From Thermoplasmata archaeon (GTDB lineage Archaea; Thermoplasmatota; Thermoplasmata; Lutacidiplasmatales; UBA184): 6,315 bases of DNA. The stretch covers positions 1 to 6,315 of the forward strand of contig JAKIVW010000116.1 of the NCBI GenBank assembly GCA_022750355.1, given 5' to 3'. Position numbers and translations under genes: made by a program. Below are positions 1 through 6,229 of the stretch, one piece after another. Each line of letters opens with the position of its first letter. The stretch's first letter is position 1. The notes below the pieces were generated by a model. It was not told the origin of the DNA. It did not search any database and saw nothing but the letters and a program-made list of their open reading frames with translations.

Positions 1-1244
1 GATTGCACGGGGCGGCGCTTCGGGCCTGGTCGGGAAGCCACTGGATCGAAGCCGCCAGCTCGGACCTCACGCTGCCGGGCCTGGAAGTGGCCGCGGACGG
101 TCTCGAGCGGGCGCTAGAGCACACCCCCGTTCACAGTGACCCCCCCGGGCCCTCCTCGACAACGGTCGCCGAGGCGGCCACGAACCCACCCCACCCCGTT
201 TCTGACCTCGGGATCGCCGGCATGATCGCGCTCGGCAAGGACGTTCTCGGCTGGGCGACGCAGGTCACGTCGGTTCGGGACGCCGTCGTCCGGATCGCAT
301 GGGAGGACGAGGAACGCCTCTACCTGAACACCGCCGGTGCGAGGACGTATCAGCGTCTCACCCGCGTCACTTCGACCGTCGTGCCGCTCGCCTTCGACGG
401 GGGACGCGTGGAGTTCGATTTCCTCGGGGAAGGCGGGGTGGGCGGAATGGAGCGACTGGACTACCTGAACGAGGCCCGGGTCAAGGCCGCGGCGGAAGGG
501 TCGCGCGCGCTCCTCTCGGCCAAGGCGCCTCCGACGGGAGCCATGACGGTCATCCTCGATCCAGGGGTGGCCGGTACGTTCGCCCACGAGTCGTTCGGGC
601 ACGGCGCAGAGGCCGACCAGTTCGTCCGGGACCGTTCGTACCTGAAGCCCCTCGTCGGCCAGGTGGTGGGACCGGACTCGCTCACGATCGTGGACAACGG
701 CGCCTACCCCGGGGGCTGGGGGACGATCTACTTTGATGACGAGGGGAACTCCGGTCAACGGACGGTCCTCATCGACAAGGGGCGATTCGTCGGCGCCCTT
801 CACGACCGGGAGACCGCCCAGTTCCTGCACGCGAAGCCGACCGGGAACACGCGTCGGTCCGATTTTTTGAGCCGCCCCTTCGTCCGGATGACCAACACGT
901 ACGTGGAACCAGGCGAGTGGTCTCTGGACGAACTCGTCAAGGAGGCAAAGAATGGCGTTCTTCTCGAGCGCGCCACGTCGGGGATCGAAGACCCCCTTGG
1001 GGGCCAGATGCAGCTCAAGGTCAAACGGGGTCGTAAGATCGAAAACGGGGTCCTCACCGACCTGGTGACCTCGATGGCCCTTTCCGGAAAAGTACTCGAT
1101 TTCTTGAATGGGATCCGGGGGGTCAGTACCGCCAAGGATTTTGTCATCGAACCCGGTTACTGCGGCAAGGGGCACAGCGACATCGTCCCTGCGGGGACCG
1201 GGGGAGCCTACCTACTCTCCAACGCGATCGTGGGGCCCGCATGA
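1..1244 (+). CDS. tldD: TldD-type metalloprotease subunit, 5'-truncated by window edge
   Basis: This is the catalytic subunit of the TldD/TldE (PmbA) protease family, cytosolic zinc peptidases that degrade unfolded or small peptide substrates. In E. coli they act in microcin B17 maturation and CcdA turnover. The reading frame runs from base 3 with 413 visible codons. Counting the codon at base 3 as residue 1, the HExxxH motif is H195-E196-SFG-H200, followed by GAEAD. Near the C-terminus GYCGKG places the conserved Cys at about residue 387, and the protein ends in the family-typical IVG-P-A. Family members are usually about 450-480 residues. The visible start (GAALRAWSGSHWIEAASSDL) aligns inside the N-terminal domain, so roughly 40-60 residues probably lie upstream. 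The TTG at base 3 is unlikely to be the real start. The TGA stop overlaps the ATG of the next gene (ATGA at 1241-1244), so the two are almost certainly co-transcribed. The true cellular substrate cannot be read from this sequence. Confidence 0.93.
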   Translation, partial: LHGAALRAWSGSHWIEAASSDLTLPGLEVAADGLERALEHTPVHSDPPGPSSTTVAEAATNPPHPVSDLGIAGMIALGKDVLGWATQVTSVRDAVVRIAWEDEERLYLNTAGARTYQRLTRVTSTVVPLAFDGGRVEFDFLGEGGVGGMERLDYLNEARVKAAAEGSRALLSAKAPPTGAMTVILDPGVAGTFAHESFGHGAEADQFVRDRSYLKPLVGQVVGPDSLTIVDNGAYPGGWGTIYFDDEGNSGQRTVLIDKGRFVGALHDRETAQFLHAKPTGNTRRSDFLSRPFVRMTNTYVEPGEWSLDELVKEAKNGVLLERATSGIEDPLGGQMQLKVKRGRKIENGVLTDLVTSMALSGKVLDFLNGIRGVSTAKDFVIEPGYCGKGHSDIVPAGTGGAYLLSNAIVGPA

Positions 1245-2662
1245 GCGCGCCTTCGTCGGCCACACCGGTCAGCTTCCGGGTCGCGGACAAGCTCCATTTG
1301 GAAGCGCCTTGGGAAGTGTTCGGGGAACGCGCCCGGCGGTACGAGCTCCACTTCAACGGACGGGTCGTCGAAGTCGTACGCGGACCTCTCGTGGTCGAAG
1401 GATACGGGATCCGGGTCTTCCGACCGCACGGCGAACGGACGGGGATTGGGTTCCAGGCTTCCACCGATTCGAAGGAGAGCGGGATCACCATGTCCGGGGA
1501 TGACGCGACCCAGATCGCGGCCCACTCGGACTTTCCCACCAAACAGGTGAACCTTCCCTCCGCTTCCACCACCGACCCGGTGGACGTGGTCGACACCCAG
1601 CTCTGGGAGGCACCGTTGCCGCGCCTTCGAGCCTACGTCAACGCGCTCCTGGCGCCTTTTGATGCGATCAAGGACGCGACACCGAGCTTTGGATCCGTCC
1701 GGGCGACCCTGAGCGAAACGTCCATCGCGAACTCCGCCGGGCTTCGGGTGACGTATCCCCATACCACGGTCACCATCGAGTTGGCGGTCAAGGCGTTCGG
1801 AGGTCCCGAAGGTGCGGCGCCCGGAGAGTACTGGGTGAACCAGCTGGTCCGGCGGATCGACCCCGACCATGCCGGGGACCCCGTACCGTCCTGGTGCCAG
1901 TATGCGCAGGACGCACGACGGGCCCAGGCCCCGCCGACGGGTGAGTTGCCGGTCGTGCTACCCGCCCACGTCCTCGCCGGCATTCTGCCGAGCGTCGTGG
2001 GGTTCCGCCTGACCGGAGGAGCCCGCCTCCGGGAACTCGCTCCGGCCTCGGGGACGACGATCGGAGCCCCCGCGGTCAACATTCACGACGACGGACGATT
2101 CCCCTGGGGGCCGAGCAGCGGCCCGGTCGACGACGAGGGGGTCACGACGCGGAAACGTCCCCTCATCGCTTCCGGACAGGTCTCTGAGATCATGTACGAC
2201 CTCCTTCATGCCAGCGCCTTCGAGGTGCCCGCGACCGGGAATGGTTTCCGAGGGGTTTCCTTCGGGTACCGCGACTGGCTTCGATTCACCCACTCCCCGA
2301 CCACCGCGTGCTCCACCCTCGTGGTGGAACCCGGCACGGGTGGGTCGGATGCTGAGCTCGCGGAGATCGCGGGGGACGGGATCTGGTTGCAGCAGCTCGG
2401 CTGGGCGAATCCCGACCCCATCTCGGGGGCCTTTGGGGGAGAGATCCGGATCGGGTTTCGCATCCGAAACGGCAAGATCGCCGAACCGGTGCGGGGAGGA
2501 ACGATCGGGGGGACTGTGATGTCCCAGCCCGGGACCCCCTCGCTGTTGAGCTGTATCGCGGCGATCGGTTCTCGACCGAGCCTGGTGGATGACCTCTCGA
2601 GCCCCACCCTACTGGTGAAGCCCCTCACGGTGGCGGGCGACGCCGCCAGTGGGTCTACTTAG
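1241..2662 (+). CDS. tldE: TldE/PmbA-type non-catalytic protease subunit
   Basis: This 473-residue protein belongs to the TldD/PmbA family and is the partner of the upstream tldD. An N-terminal domain (about residues 28-90, containing YELHFNGRVVEVV and GYGIRVF) leads into a central region. A C-terminal domain follows from about residue 231, with TGNGFRG, GAFGGEIRIGFRIRNGKI and a TIGGT segment that match the family pattern. Aligned with TldD at PTGxxxVxL, the position of HESFGH is occupied by PSVVGF (residues 250-255), and no CGK segment follows. The metal site is therefore lost, as expected of a TldE subunit that shapes the active chamber without catalysing. The ATG overlaps the tldD stop by 4 bp, favouring translational coupling. 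No clear Shine-Dalgarno sequence precedes it. The TAG at 2660-2662 lies within the 3' end of the convergent zinc-ribbon gene. The length is typical and no frame disruption is seen. Confidence 0.92.
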   Translation: MSAPSSATPVSFRVADKLHLEAPWEVFGERARRYELHFNGRVVEVVRGPLVVEGYGIRVFRPHGERTGIGFQASTDSKESGITMSGDDATQIAAHSDFPTKQVNLPSASTTDPVDVVDTQLWEAPLPRLRAYVNALLAPFDAIKDATPSFGSVRATLSETSIANSAGLRVTYPHTTVTIELAVKAFGGPEGAAPGEYWVNQLVRRIDPDHAGDPVPSWCQYAQDARRAQAPPTGELPVVLPAHVLAGILPSVVGFRLTGGARLRELAPASGTTIGAPAVNIHDDGRFPWGPSSGPVDDEGVTTRKRPLIASGQVSEIMYDLLHASAFEVPATGNGFRGVSFGYRDWLRFTHSPTTACSTLVVEPGTGGSDAELAEIAGDGIWLQQLGWANPDPISGAFGGEIRIGFRIRNGKIAEPVRGGTIGGTVMSQPGTPSLLSCIAAIGSRPSLVDDLSSPTLLVKPLTVAGDAASGST

Positions 2663-2882
2663 GCAGGCTGACGGTGATCGTCTTGCAGGTCCGGCACCGC
2701 AAGCCGGGCAGATTCGCTGAGTAGGTGCCCCCGAAGCCCGTAGGAACGAGCACCTCGAGGCCGGTGGGTCGTAGCCGACTGTCGGCCCGTTCGAGGGACC
2801 AAAGGAGGCCGGAACCGTTGGTCGTCACGACAAAACCGGGCTCCAGAACGCCCGCGCAGACCCCGCACTTCGAATCGACCAT
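2655..2882 (-). CDS. small zinc-ribbon protein, PF20097/DUF6487-like
   Basis: This 75-residue protein has two CxxC pairs, C6-GV-C9 and C63-RT-C66, which would bind one zinc ion in a ribbon fold. Between them are a G-F/V stretch, a single Trp (W28) in LLWSLE, and a region of beta-strand character. This CxxC...G...W...CxxCK layout resembles the PF20097 (DUF6487) family of short zinc-ribbon proteins in bacteria and archaea. The family has no established function, so the name is a structural description. The assignment is from memory of the family pattern. The ATG is at 2880-2882, with no convincing Shine-Dalgarno. A weak AT-richer patch (about 2913-2927) could be a degenerate promoter, but I would not call it. 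The TAG at 2655-2657 lies inside the last codons of tldE, giving an 8-bp convergent overlap. A terminator-like hairpin upstream separates it from the two minus-strand genes beyond, so it is probably a separate transcription unit. Confidence 0.8.
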   Translation of the reverse strand: MVDSKCGVCAGVLEPGFVVTTNGSGLLWSLERADSRLRPTGLEVLVPTGFGGTYSANLPGLRCRTCKTITVSLPK

Positions 2883-2941
2883 GCCCCGCTACCGGGCGGC
2901 CCCACTCAATCGGGGTATCTGTTCTTTGTGGGCCACTGGGT

Positions 2942-2960
2942 GGGGTTGAGGATCGACCCC
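2942..2960. repeat. short inverted repeat / small hairpin
   Basis: GGGGTTGA (2942-2949) and TCGACCCC (2953-2960) pair over 8 bp, with one G-T wobble and a GGA loop. The CCCC arm can also pair with the run of seven G at 2970-2976, so two mutually exclusive stems are possible. The site lies in the 154-bp non-coding gap upstream of the zinc-ribbon gene and would be in its leader only if transcription starts beyond it. It may be a chance product of G/C runs in GC-rich DNA. Confidence 0.35.
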
Positions 2961-2978
2961 CATCGGTTTGGGGGGGTT

Positions 2979-3020
2979 GGAAAATACCGACCCCGGCGGG
3001 ACCGGGTGTTCCCGCCGGGG
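2979..3020 (-). terminator. hairpin plus T-rich tract, terminator of the two-gene minus-strand operon
   Basis: A perfect 10-bp stem is formed by CCCCGGCGGG (2991-3000) and CCCGCCGGGG (3011-3020) around a 10-base loop. Read in the minus direction, the stem begins 16 bases after the stop codon of the 70-residue gene and is followed by TCGGTATTTTCC (2990-2979), which includes a TTTT run. This is the shape of an intrinsic terminator. Archaeal RNA polymerase terminates mainly at T-runs, so the four-T tract may be the functional part and the stem may act as a 3'-end stabiliser. On the plus strand no T-run follows the stem, so the direction is inferred to be minus. Confidence 0.65.
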
Positions 3021-3036
3021 CCTAAGACATCGTGAG

Positions 3037-3249
3037 TTAGTGAGGGTCGTCCTGGAGGTTCCGGGATCGAACGGCGCGCGAGAGCGAGAGGTGGCCGGGC
3101 ATCAGCCACTGGGGCCAGCCCGCGATCCGGAACTCGGGAGCGTCCGGAAGGGGGGCCACGGCCAGGAGAAGCTCATGGTGGCTCCGAGCCGTGTCGCGGA
3201 ACGACTCGCCGGAAGGGCCCGAATCGCCCGATCGGTTGCCGCGCAGCAT
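3037..3249 (-). CDS. hypothetical small protein, second gene of a coupled pair
   Basis: This 70-residue protein is not recognised. Its polar, Ser/Gly/Arg-rich N-terminus (about residues 1-23) leads into a more ordered part with HHELLLAVAPLPDAPEF (about 24-40). A Trp-rich segment follows (IAGWPQWLMPGHLSL, about 42-56), then a basic/acidic tail ending NLQDDPH. It has no cysteines, no signal peptide and no clear transmembrane helix. Third codon positions are strongly G/C, as in neighbouring real genes. The ATG (3249-3247) shares one base with the TAA of the upstream gene (TAATG), a classic re-initiation arrangement, so this protein is probably made only together with the upstream one. A hairpin-type terminator lies 16 bases beyond the TAA (3039-3037). 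That fixes it as the last gene of a two-gene operon, and the coupling makes a shared complex or pathway plausible. No function can be assigned. Confidence 0.72.
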   Translation of the reverse strand: MLRGNRSGDSGPSGESFRDTARSHHELLLAVAPLPDAPEFRIAGWPQWLMPGHLSLSRAVRSRNLQDDPH

Positions 3250-3605
3250 TACGCCACCTCGGAGAGGTCGGGCGGGGGGAGCCAGGGGACTTCCATGTGG
3301 CGGCCCGAGCGGGAGTCGGAGTCACGCGGAGGGAGTGGCAGGCCCCCCAGCGAGAGCGGGAGGGGGGTGCGGAGCGGCATGCCGGGCTCCGGTTCCGAGC
3401 CGTCATCGATCTGGAGGCGTCCGTCGGTCAGGCTGACCACGGCGAATTCATCTTGAACCACGAGGGGGCACTGGCGAGCTCCACGGTGCTGCAGACCGTA
3501 GGGGTGGGTCTCGTGAACCCCTCCGCAGACCGTGCATGCGCGGGTGTCCCCGAGCATCGTTCCGATGCCTCCGAGATAGGCCCCGCTTTCTCGCGAGCGA
3601 CTCAT
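3249..3605 (-). CDS. hypothetical protein with CxxC-HxxH cluster, first gene of a coupled pair
   Basis: This 118-residue protein is not recognised. Possible metal ligands cluster at residues 24-46: C24-TV-C27, H31-ET-H34, H40 and C46, suggesting a small zinc site. A beta-rich stretch follows (VVQDEFAVVSLTDGRLQIDDG, about 49-69; acidic near its end), then a Pro/Leu-rich tail (about 70-118) that looks unstructured. There is no signal peptide or membrane helix. Several lines support this frame over overlapping frames on the other strand. Third codon positions are overwhelmingly G/C, including near-exclusive CTC/CTG for Leu. The ATG at 3605-3603 sits about 31 bases from the centre of a TATA box (TTTATATG). 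The stop overlaps the next start as TAATG. Transcription is predicted to begin only about 3-4 bases before the ATG, so the mRNA is nearly leaderless. It is divergent from the large regulator gene, and a palindrome sits just upstream of its TATA box, so that regulator is a reasonable candidate to control it. Confidence 0.75.
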   Translation of the reverse strand: MSRSRESGAYLGGIGTMLGDTRACTVCGGVHETHPYGLQHRGARQCPLVVQDEFAVVSLTDGRLQIDDGSEPEPGMPLRTPLPLSLGGLPLPPRDSDSRSGRHMEVPWLPPPDLSEVA

Positions 3606-3631
3606 TGCAAAGTAAGATGGGGCGAATCCGA

Positions 3632-3641
3632 CATATAAACC
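3632..3641 (-). promoter_or_regulatory. archaeal TATA box for the minus-strand two-gene operon
   Basis: In the minus direction the sequence reads GGTTTATATG, with TTTATATG matching the archaeal TATA consensus almost exactly. Its centre (about 3636) is about 31 bases from the ATG at 3605. With the usual 26-27 base spacing, transcription would start near 3608-3609, giving an almost leaderless mRNA. This is inferred from spacing and consensus; the actual start site is not known. Confidence 0.75.
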
Positions 3642-3645
3642 TCGG

Positions 3646-3669
3646 GAGCTATTTTGTACAAAATAACTC
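3646..3669. promoter_or_regulatory. palindromic operator candidate in divergent promoter region
   Basis: The 16-bp core TATTTTGTACAAAATA (3650-3665) is a perfect palindrome. After one mismatched pair (C3649/A3666), GAG (3646-3648) and CTC (3667-3669) extend it to 24 bp with 11 of 12 pairs complementary. It lies 4 bp upstream of the minus-strand TATA box, where it would cover or flank the TFB-recognition position, and 30 bp before the GTG of the plus-strand regulator. Two-fold symmetry and AT-rich composition in otherwise GC-rich DNA are typical of a dimeric winged-helix binding site. Which protein binds it is inference. The divergent winged-helix ATPase is the obvious candidate. Confidence 0.65.
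3659..3666 (+). promoter_or_regulatory. possible TATA element for the plus-strand regulator
   Basis: CAAAATAA is the only AT-rich octamer at a plausible distance before the GTG at 3700. With 26-27 base spacing, transcription would start near 3690, leaving a leader of about 10 bases. It is a weak match to the archaeal TATA consensus and lies inside the right arm of the palindrome, so a protein bound to the palindrome would block it. Confidence 0.35.
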
Positions 3670-3699
3670 TAAGTAGTCGGGGGCACCTAGGACTTTTCA

Positions 3700-6186
3700 G
3701 TGGGCGCCCAGACCTTCCTCCCTATCGAGATTCTCGACTATGTTCAGACCCACGCACCGCCGGATGAGTCCCCCTTCGGGATCAGTCAAAAGGAGCTGGC
3801 CCGGGCGATGGGGTACCACCCCTGCTCGATGTCGCGCCCTTTGGAGGCGTTGGTCACGGAGGGGCTCCTCGGGGCCCAACGCCGGTTGGTACGGGACGGG
3901 ATCCGTAAACAGATCACCTACCGGCTCACCGAGGAGGGCCGGGCCCGATTGAAACGGGAGACCAAGGAGGTCCCGATCCTATCGGGTGAGATCCCGGCGC
4001 CCCCCCACCCGTTCCTGGGAAGGAGGGAGGAACTCGCCCAGCTTGCGCAGGCCGTCCGAGGGGCCCCCGGGGCGGTGGTTTTCATCGATGGCCCCCCCGG
4101 TATGGGGAAATCGGCGTTGGTGAGCCGCCACTTGAGGGAAACACGACGCGGTCGGTTGCCCTTTTGGTTCACCGTCCGCGCGGGGAGCACCCCCCGTCAA
4201 TTCGTGACCGCGCTTTCCCACTCGCTTCAGGCGCTGGGGGCCCAGCAACTGGCGTATTATTCCCAGCTTCCCAGGCCTCCTACGGCCAAGGAAGTCGCCG
4301 ACCTTGCCTCCCGTACCCTGGCTAATCGACAGCTCGTGGCGGTTGTGGACGACGCGCATCTCGCCGCCGTTGAACTCCGGCGATTCCTTCGAGACTTCAC
4401 CGGGGGTTTGATGCAAACCCCGGGCCACCGGCTCTATTTCGTCTCCCAGGAGGCCCCCATTTTCGAGATCCCGGACCTCCCCACCGAACGGATCAGCATA
4501 GGAGGTTTGGACCGAGCTTCGGCCCACGAACTGACGGATCGGAGCGGGGGGCTATCGGACCGGTTCGAAACAGTCTACCAGTCTACCCTGGGATCGCCGC
4601 TCCTGCTGATGCTGGCAGTGCAGAACCCAGAGGTTTCCGGGCCCGTCTCCGCCCTTCCTGCCGGTATCCTGCGCCAACTGCCGCCGGCAGAATTCCGGGC
4701 GCTCCTGCCGATGGCCATCGCGAACGAGCCGCTGCCTCTCAGCTTCGTAACGGAGGGGGAGGTCCTGAATCCGCAACGAGTTCTGGAACTGACGCGGATG
4801 GGGCTCCTGCATCGAACCTTGCAAGGACAGATCGAGATTCTGCAGGTGGTTCGCTCCGCGATCCTGAATCAGGTGAGGCCCAGCGAGGAGGCCGCCGCTC
4901 ACATTCGGTTGGCTTCCTACTACGCGCGAAGTCACCGTCCCGACTCGGTACGCCAACGGTTCCTCCATTTGGTTGACGGTGAGGCGATGAAACCCGCCTT
5001 GCAGCTACTCACCCAGCAGGACAAGGTGCTCCTCGGACTCGGATATTCGGAAGCGCTTCGGGGGGCCCTTAGGCACTTGGGCACCGTGCTCCCCCGGGGC
5101 CCTGCGAGGCTACGGGCGCTCACGGTCGAGATCAAGCTCCTGCGTCAGCACTCAAACTACGCAGAGGCGGTCGCTTCGTTGCGGCGCGCGATCGACGAAG
5201 CAGACAACGATCCGGGCGCCACCTGTCAATGTTTGCTGTCCATCGTGGACTTGCTCATCCGGCTCCGACAAGTCCCCGAGGCGGCCATTGAATTGGAGCG
5301 CGCCAAGAAGATTGGTCCCTTGAATCGCCGCCTCCAGGCGTTTTTCCTCCTCACCGAGGCTCGGATGGCCGAGGCCAGGGGCGAGAGGCGGGAGGCAGAG
5401 CCCCTGTACCAAGCCGCTTTCGAGTACGCCCGGAGGAACCGGATTACCGACCTCTCCCTGGAAGCGATCGCGGCATGGACCAGCTTGTCGGAGCTGTACG
5501 GGCGGCAACACGAACAAACCCTCCAAGTGATCGCGAACGCACTCCCGGAGGCCCGGGCCGAAGGTCGGGTGGACATCGTGTTCAACCTGCTCCTGGTCCG
5601 ATCCCGGGCGTACTCCGTGACCGGCCGATCCGACCTCGCCGAAACCGAAATGCATTCCATCCGTTCCGAGGCGGAGTCGTTGGGTTACGTCAACCAACTC
5701 GCCTACGCGCTCAGCGGCCTCTCCGCACTCGCGATTTCCGGTGACCGCCTGGACGAGGCCGCAAACTACGCCAAGCAGGCCATTCCACTCGCGGAACGGC
5801 TCGGGAACGACCTGGTCCTGGGCCACACCCTGGGACTCCTCTGTTCTACGGAGCTTCGAAAGGCGGACCTGACGGGCGAACCTGCGTTCCTCCAGGACTC
5901 CATTTCCCACGGAGAGCGGAGCGTAGAGATCCTAGGTCGGCTCCCTCGGTCGGACTCCCTGGCGATCGGTCACGGGTATCTGGCCGAAGCCTACGACCAC
6001 AAGAAGGACTTCGCGGCCTCGCTGGAGCACTTCGCCACCGCCGTGGGGCTCGCCGAGGAACTTGGGTTGGAGTGGCTGGAGGAAACGTTGAAAGAACAAC
6101 TTCCCGAGGTGGCCAAGCGGTTCGCCCTCGTGGTGACGACAGCGTCCGCGGGCGAGAAGGCAAGTGGGAGTGTCCAGGCCGGGTAG
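3700..6186 (+). CDS. winged-helix / STAND-type ATPase / TPR regulator
   Basis: This 828-residue protein appears to be a cytosolic ATP-dependent transcription regulator. Residues 9-86 form a winged helix: a helix-turn-helix at about 28-57 (ISQKELARAMGYHP to EGLL) and a basic wing at 61-77 (RRLVRDGIRKQITYRLT). An ATPase module starts at FLGRREEL (105-112). It has Walker A GPPGMGKS (131-138), Walker B LVAVVDDAH (212-220), a sensor-like strand RLYFVSQ (244-250) and the STAND-like GSPLLLML (298-305). A second, degenerate winged-helix-like region (about 315-390) leads to helical TPR-type repeats (about 485-805), a likely ligand or protein sensor. The GTG at 3700 is the first possible start after an in-frame TAG (3688-3690) and lies just before the winged helix. 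There is no clear Shine-Dalgarno. The layout resembles MalT/LAL regulators, but the DNA-binding domain is at the N-terminus. The ligand is unknown. A defence-type STAND sensor is a less likely alternative, since no effector domain is visible. Confidence 0.87.
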   Translation: MGAQTFLPIEILDYVQTHAPPDESPFGISQKELARAMGYHPCSMSRPLEALVTEGLLGAQRRLVRDGIRKQITYRLTEEGRARLKRETKEVPILSGEIPAPPHPFLGRREELAQLAQAVRGAPGAVVFIDGPPGMGKSALVSRHLRETRRGRLPFWFTVRAGSTPRQFVTALSHSLQALGAQQLAYYSQLPRPPTAKEVADLASRTLANRQLVAVVDDAHLAAVELRRFLRDFTGGLMQTPGHRLYFVSQEAPIFEIPDLPTERISIGGLDRASAHELTDRSGGLSDRFETVYQSTLGSPLLLMLAVQNPEVSGPVSALPAGILRQLPPAEFRALLPMAIANEPLPLSFVTEGEVLNPQRVLELTRMGLLHRTLQGQIEILQVVRSAILNQVRPSEEAAAHIRLASYYARSHRPDSVRQRFLHLVDGEAMKPALQLLTQQDKVLLGLGYSEALRGALRHLGTVLPRGPARLRALTVEIKLLRQHSNYAEAVASLRRAIDEADNDPGATCQCLLSIVDLLIRLRQVPEAAIELERAKKIGPLNRRLQAFFLLTEARMAEARGERREAEPLYQAAFEYARRNRITDLSLEAIAAWTSLSELYGRQHEQTLQVIANALPEARAEGRVDIVFNLLLVRSRAYSVTGRSDLAETEMHSIRSEAESLGYVNQLAYALSGLSALAISGDRLDEAANYAKQAIPLAERLGNDLVLGHTLGLLCSTELRKADLTGEPAFLQDSISHGERSVEILGRLPRSDSLAIGHGYLAEAYDHKKDFAASLEHFATAVGLAEELGLEWLEETLKEQLPEVAKRFALVVTTASAGEKASGSVQAG

Positions 6187-6194
6187 AGAAGGGA

Positions 6195-6216
6195 GGTGGG
6201 CGAGGGCTCGCCCACC
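6195..6216. terminator. strong hairpin between convergent genes, possible bidirectional terminator
   Basis: GGTGGGCGAG (6195-6204) and CTCGCCCACC (6207-6216) form a perfect 10-bp inverted repeat with a 2-base centre, in practice a 9-bp stem with a 4-base loop. It begins 9 bases after the regulator's TAG and ends 14 bases from the apparent stop codon of the minus-strand partial gene. The position suits a shared 3'-end element. No T-run follows on the plus strand apart from a short GTTCTTA, so true intrinsic termination in an archaeon is uncertain. Confidence 0.5.
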
Positions 6217-6229
6217 CCCAGGCGCGTTC

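Noticed and set aside
3..5. TTG as the true start of tldD
   Set aside because: The residues after it align within the N-terminal domain of the family rather than at its beginning, so the real start is upstream of the window. This cannot be proven, because the codon split at bases 1-2 is incomplete.
114..1175. Long minus-strand open frame of 353 codons opposite tldD
   Set aside because: It is an antisense shadow. The plus strand carries the unmistakable TldD HExxxH and CGK motifs, and the minus translation has no recognisable domain.
2968..3456. Plus-strand open frame of 162 codons over the small minus-strand operon
   Set aside because: Its translation is a low-complexity Arg/Gly/Ser mixture typical of an antisense shadow in GC-rich DNA. 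It lacks a promoter, and the minus-strand genes have coupling, promoter and codon bias.
3297..3638. Plus-strand open frame of 113 codons that looks partly protein-like
   Set aside because: It opposes the 118-residue gene, whose third positions are far more G/C biased. The only strong TATA box nearby points the other way and matches the minus-strand ATG.
3646..3669. Palindrome as a mobile-element end or attachment site
   Set aside because: No transposase, integrase, target duplication or second copy is visible in the window. Its position between divergent promoters is better explained as an operator.
5152..5910. Minus-strand open frame of 252 codons opposite the TPR region
   Set aside because: It is opposite the continuous regulator frame with clear helical repeats. 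Long antisense frames are expected at this G+C content.
6191..6198. GGGAGGTG resembling a strong Shine-Dalgarno site
   Set aside because: No start codon with a following open frame lies at the right distance. The bases are largely explained as the left arm of the intergenic hairpin.
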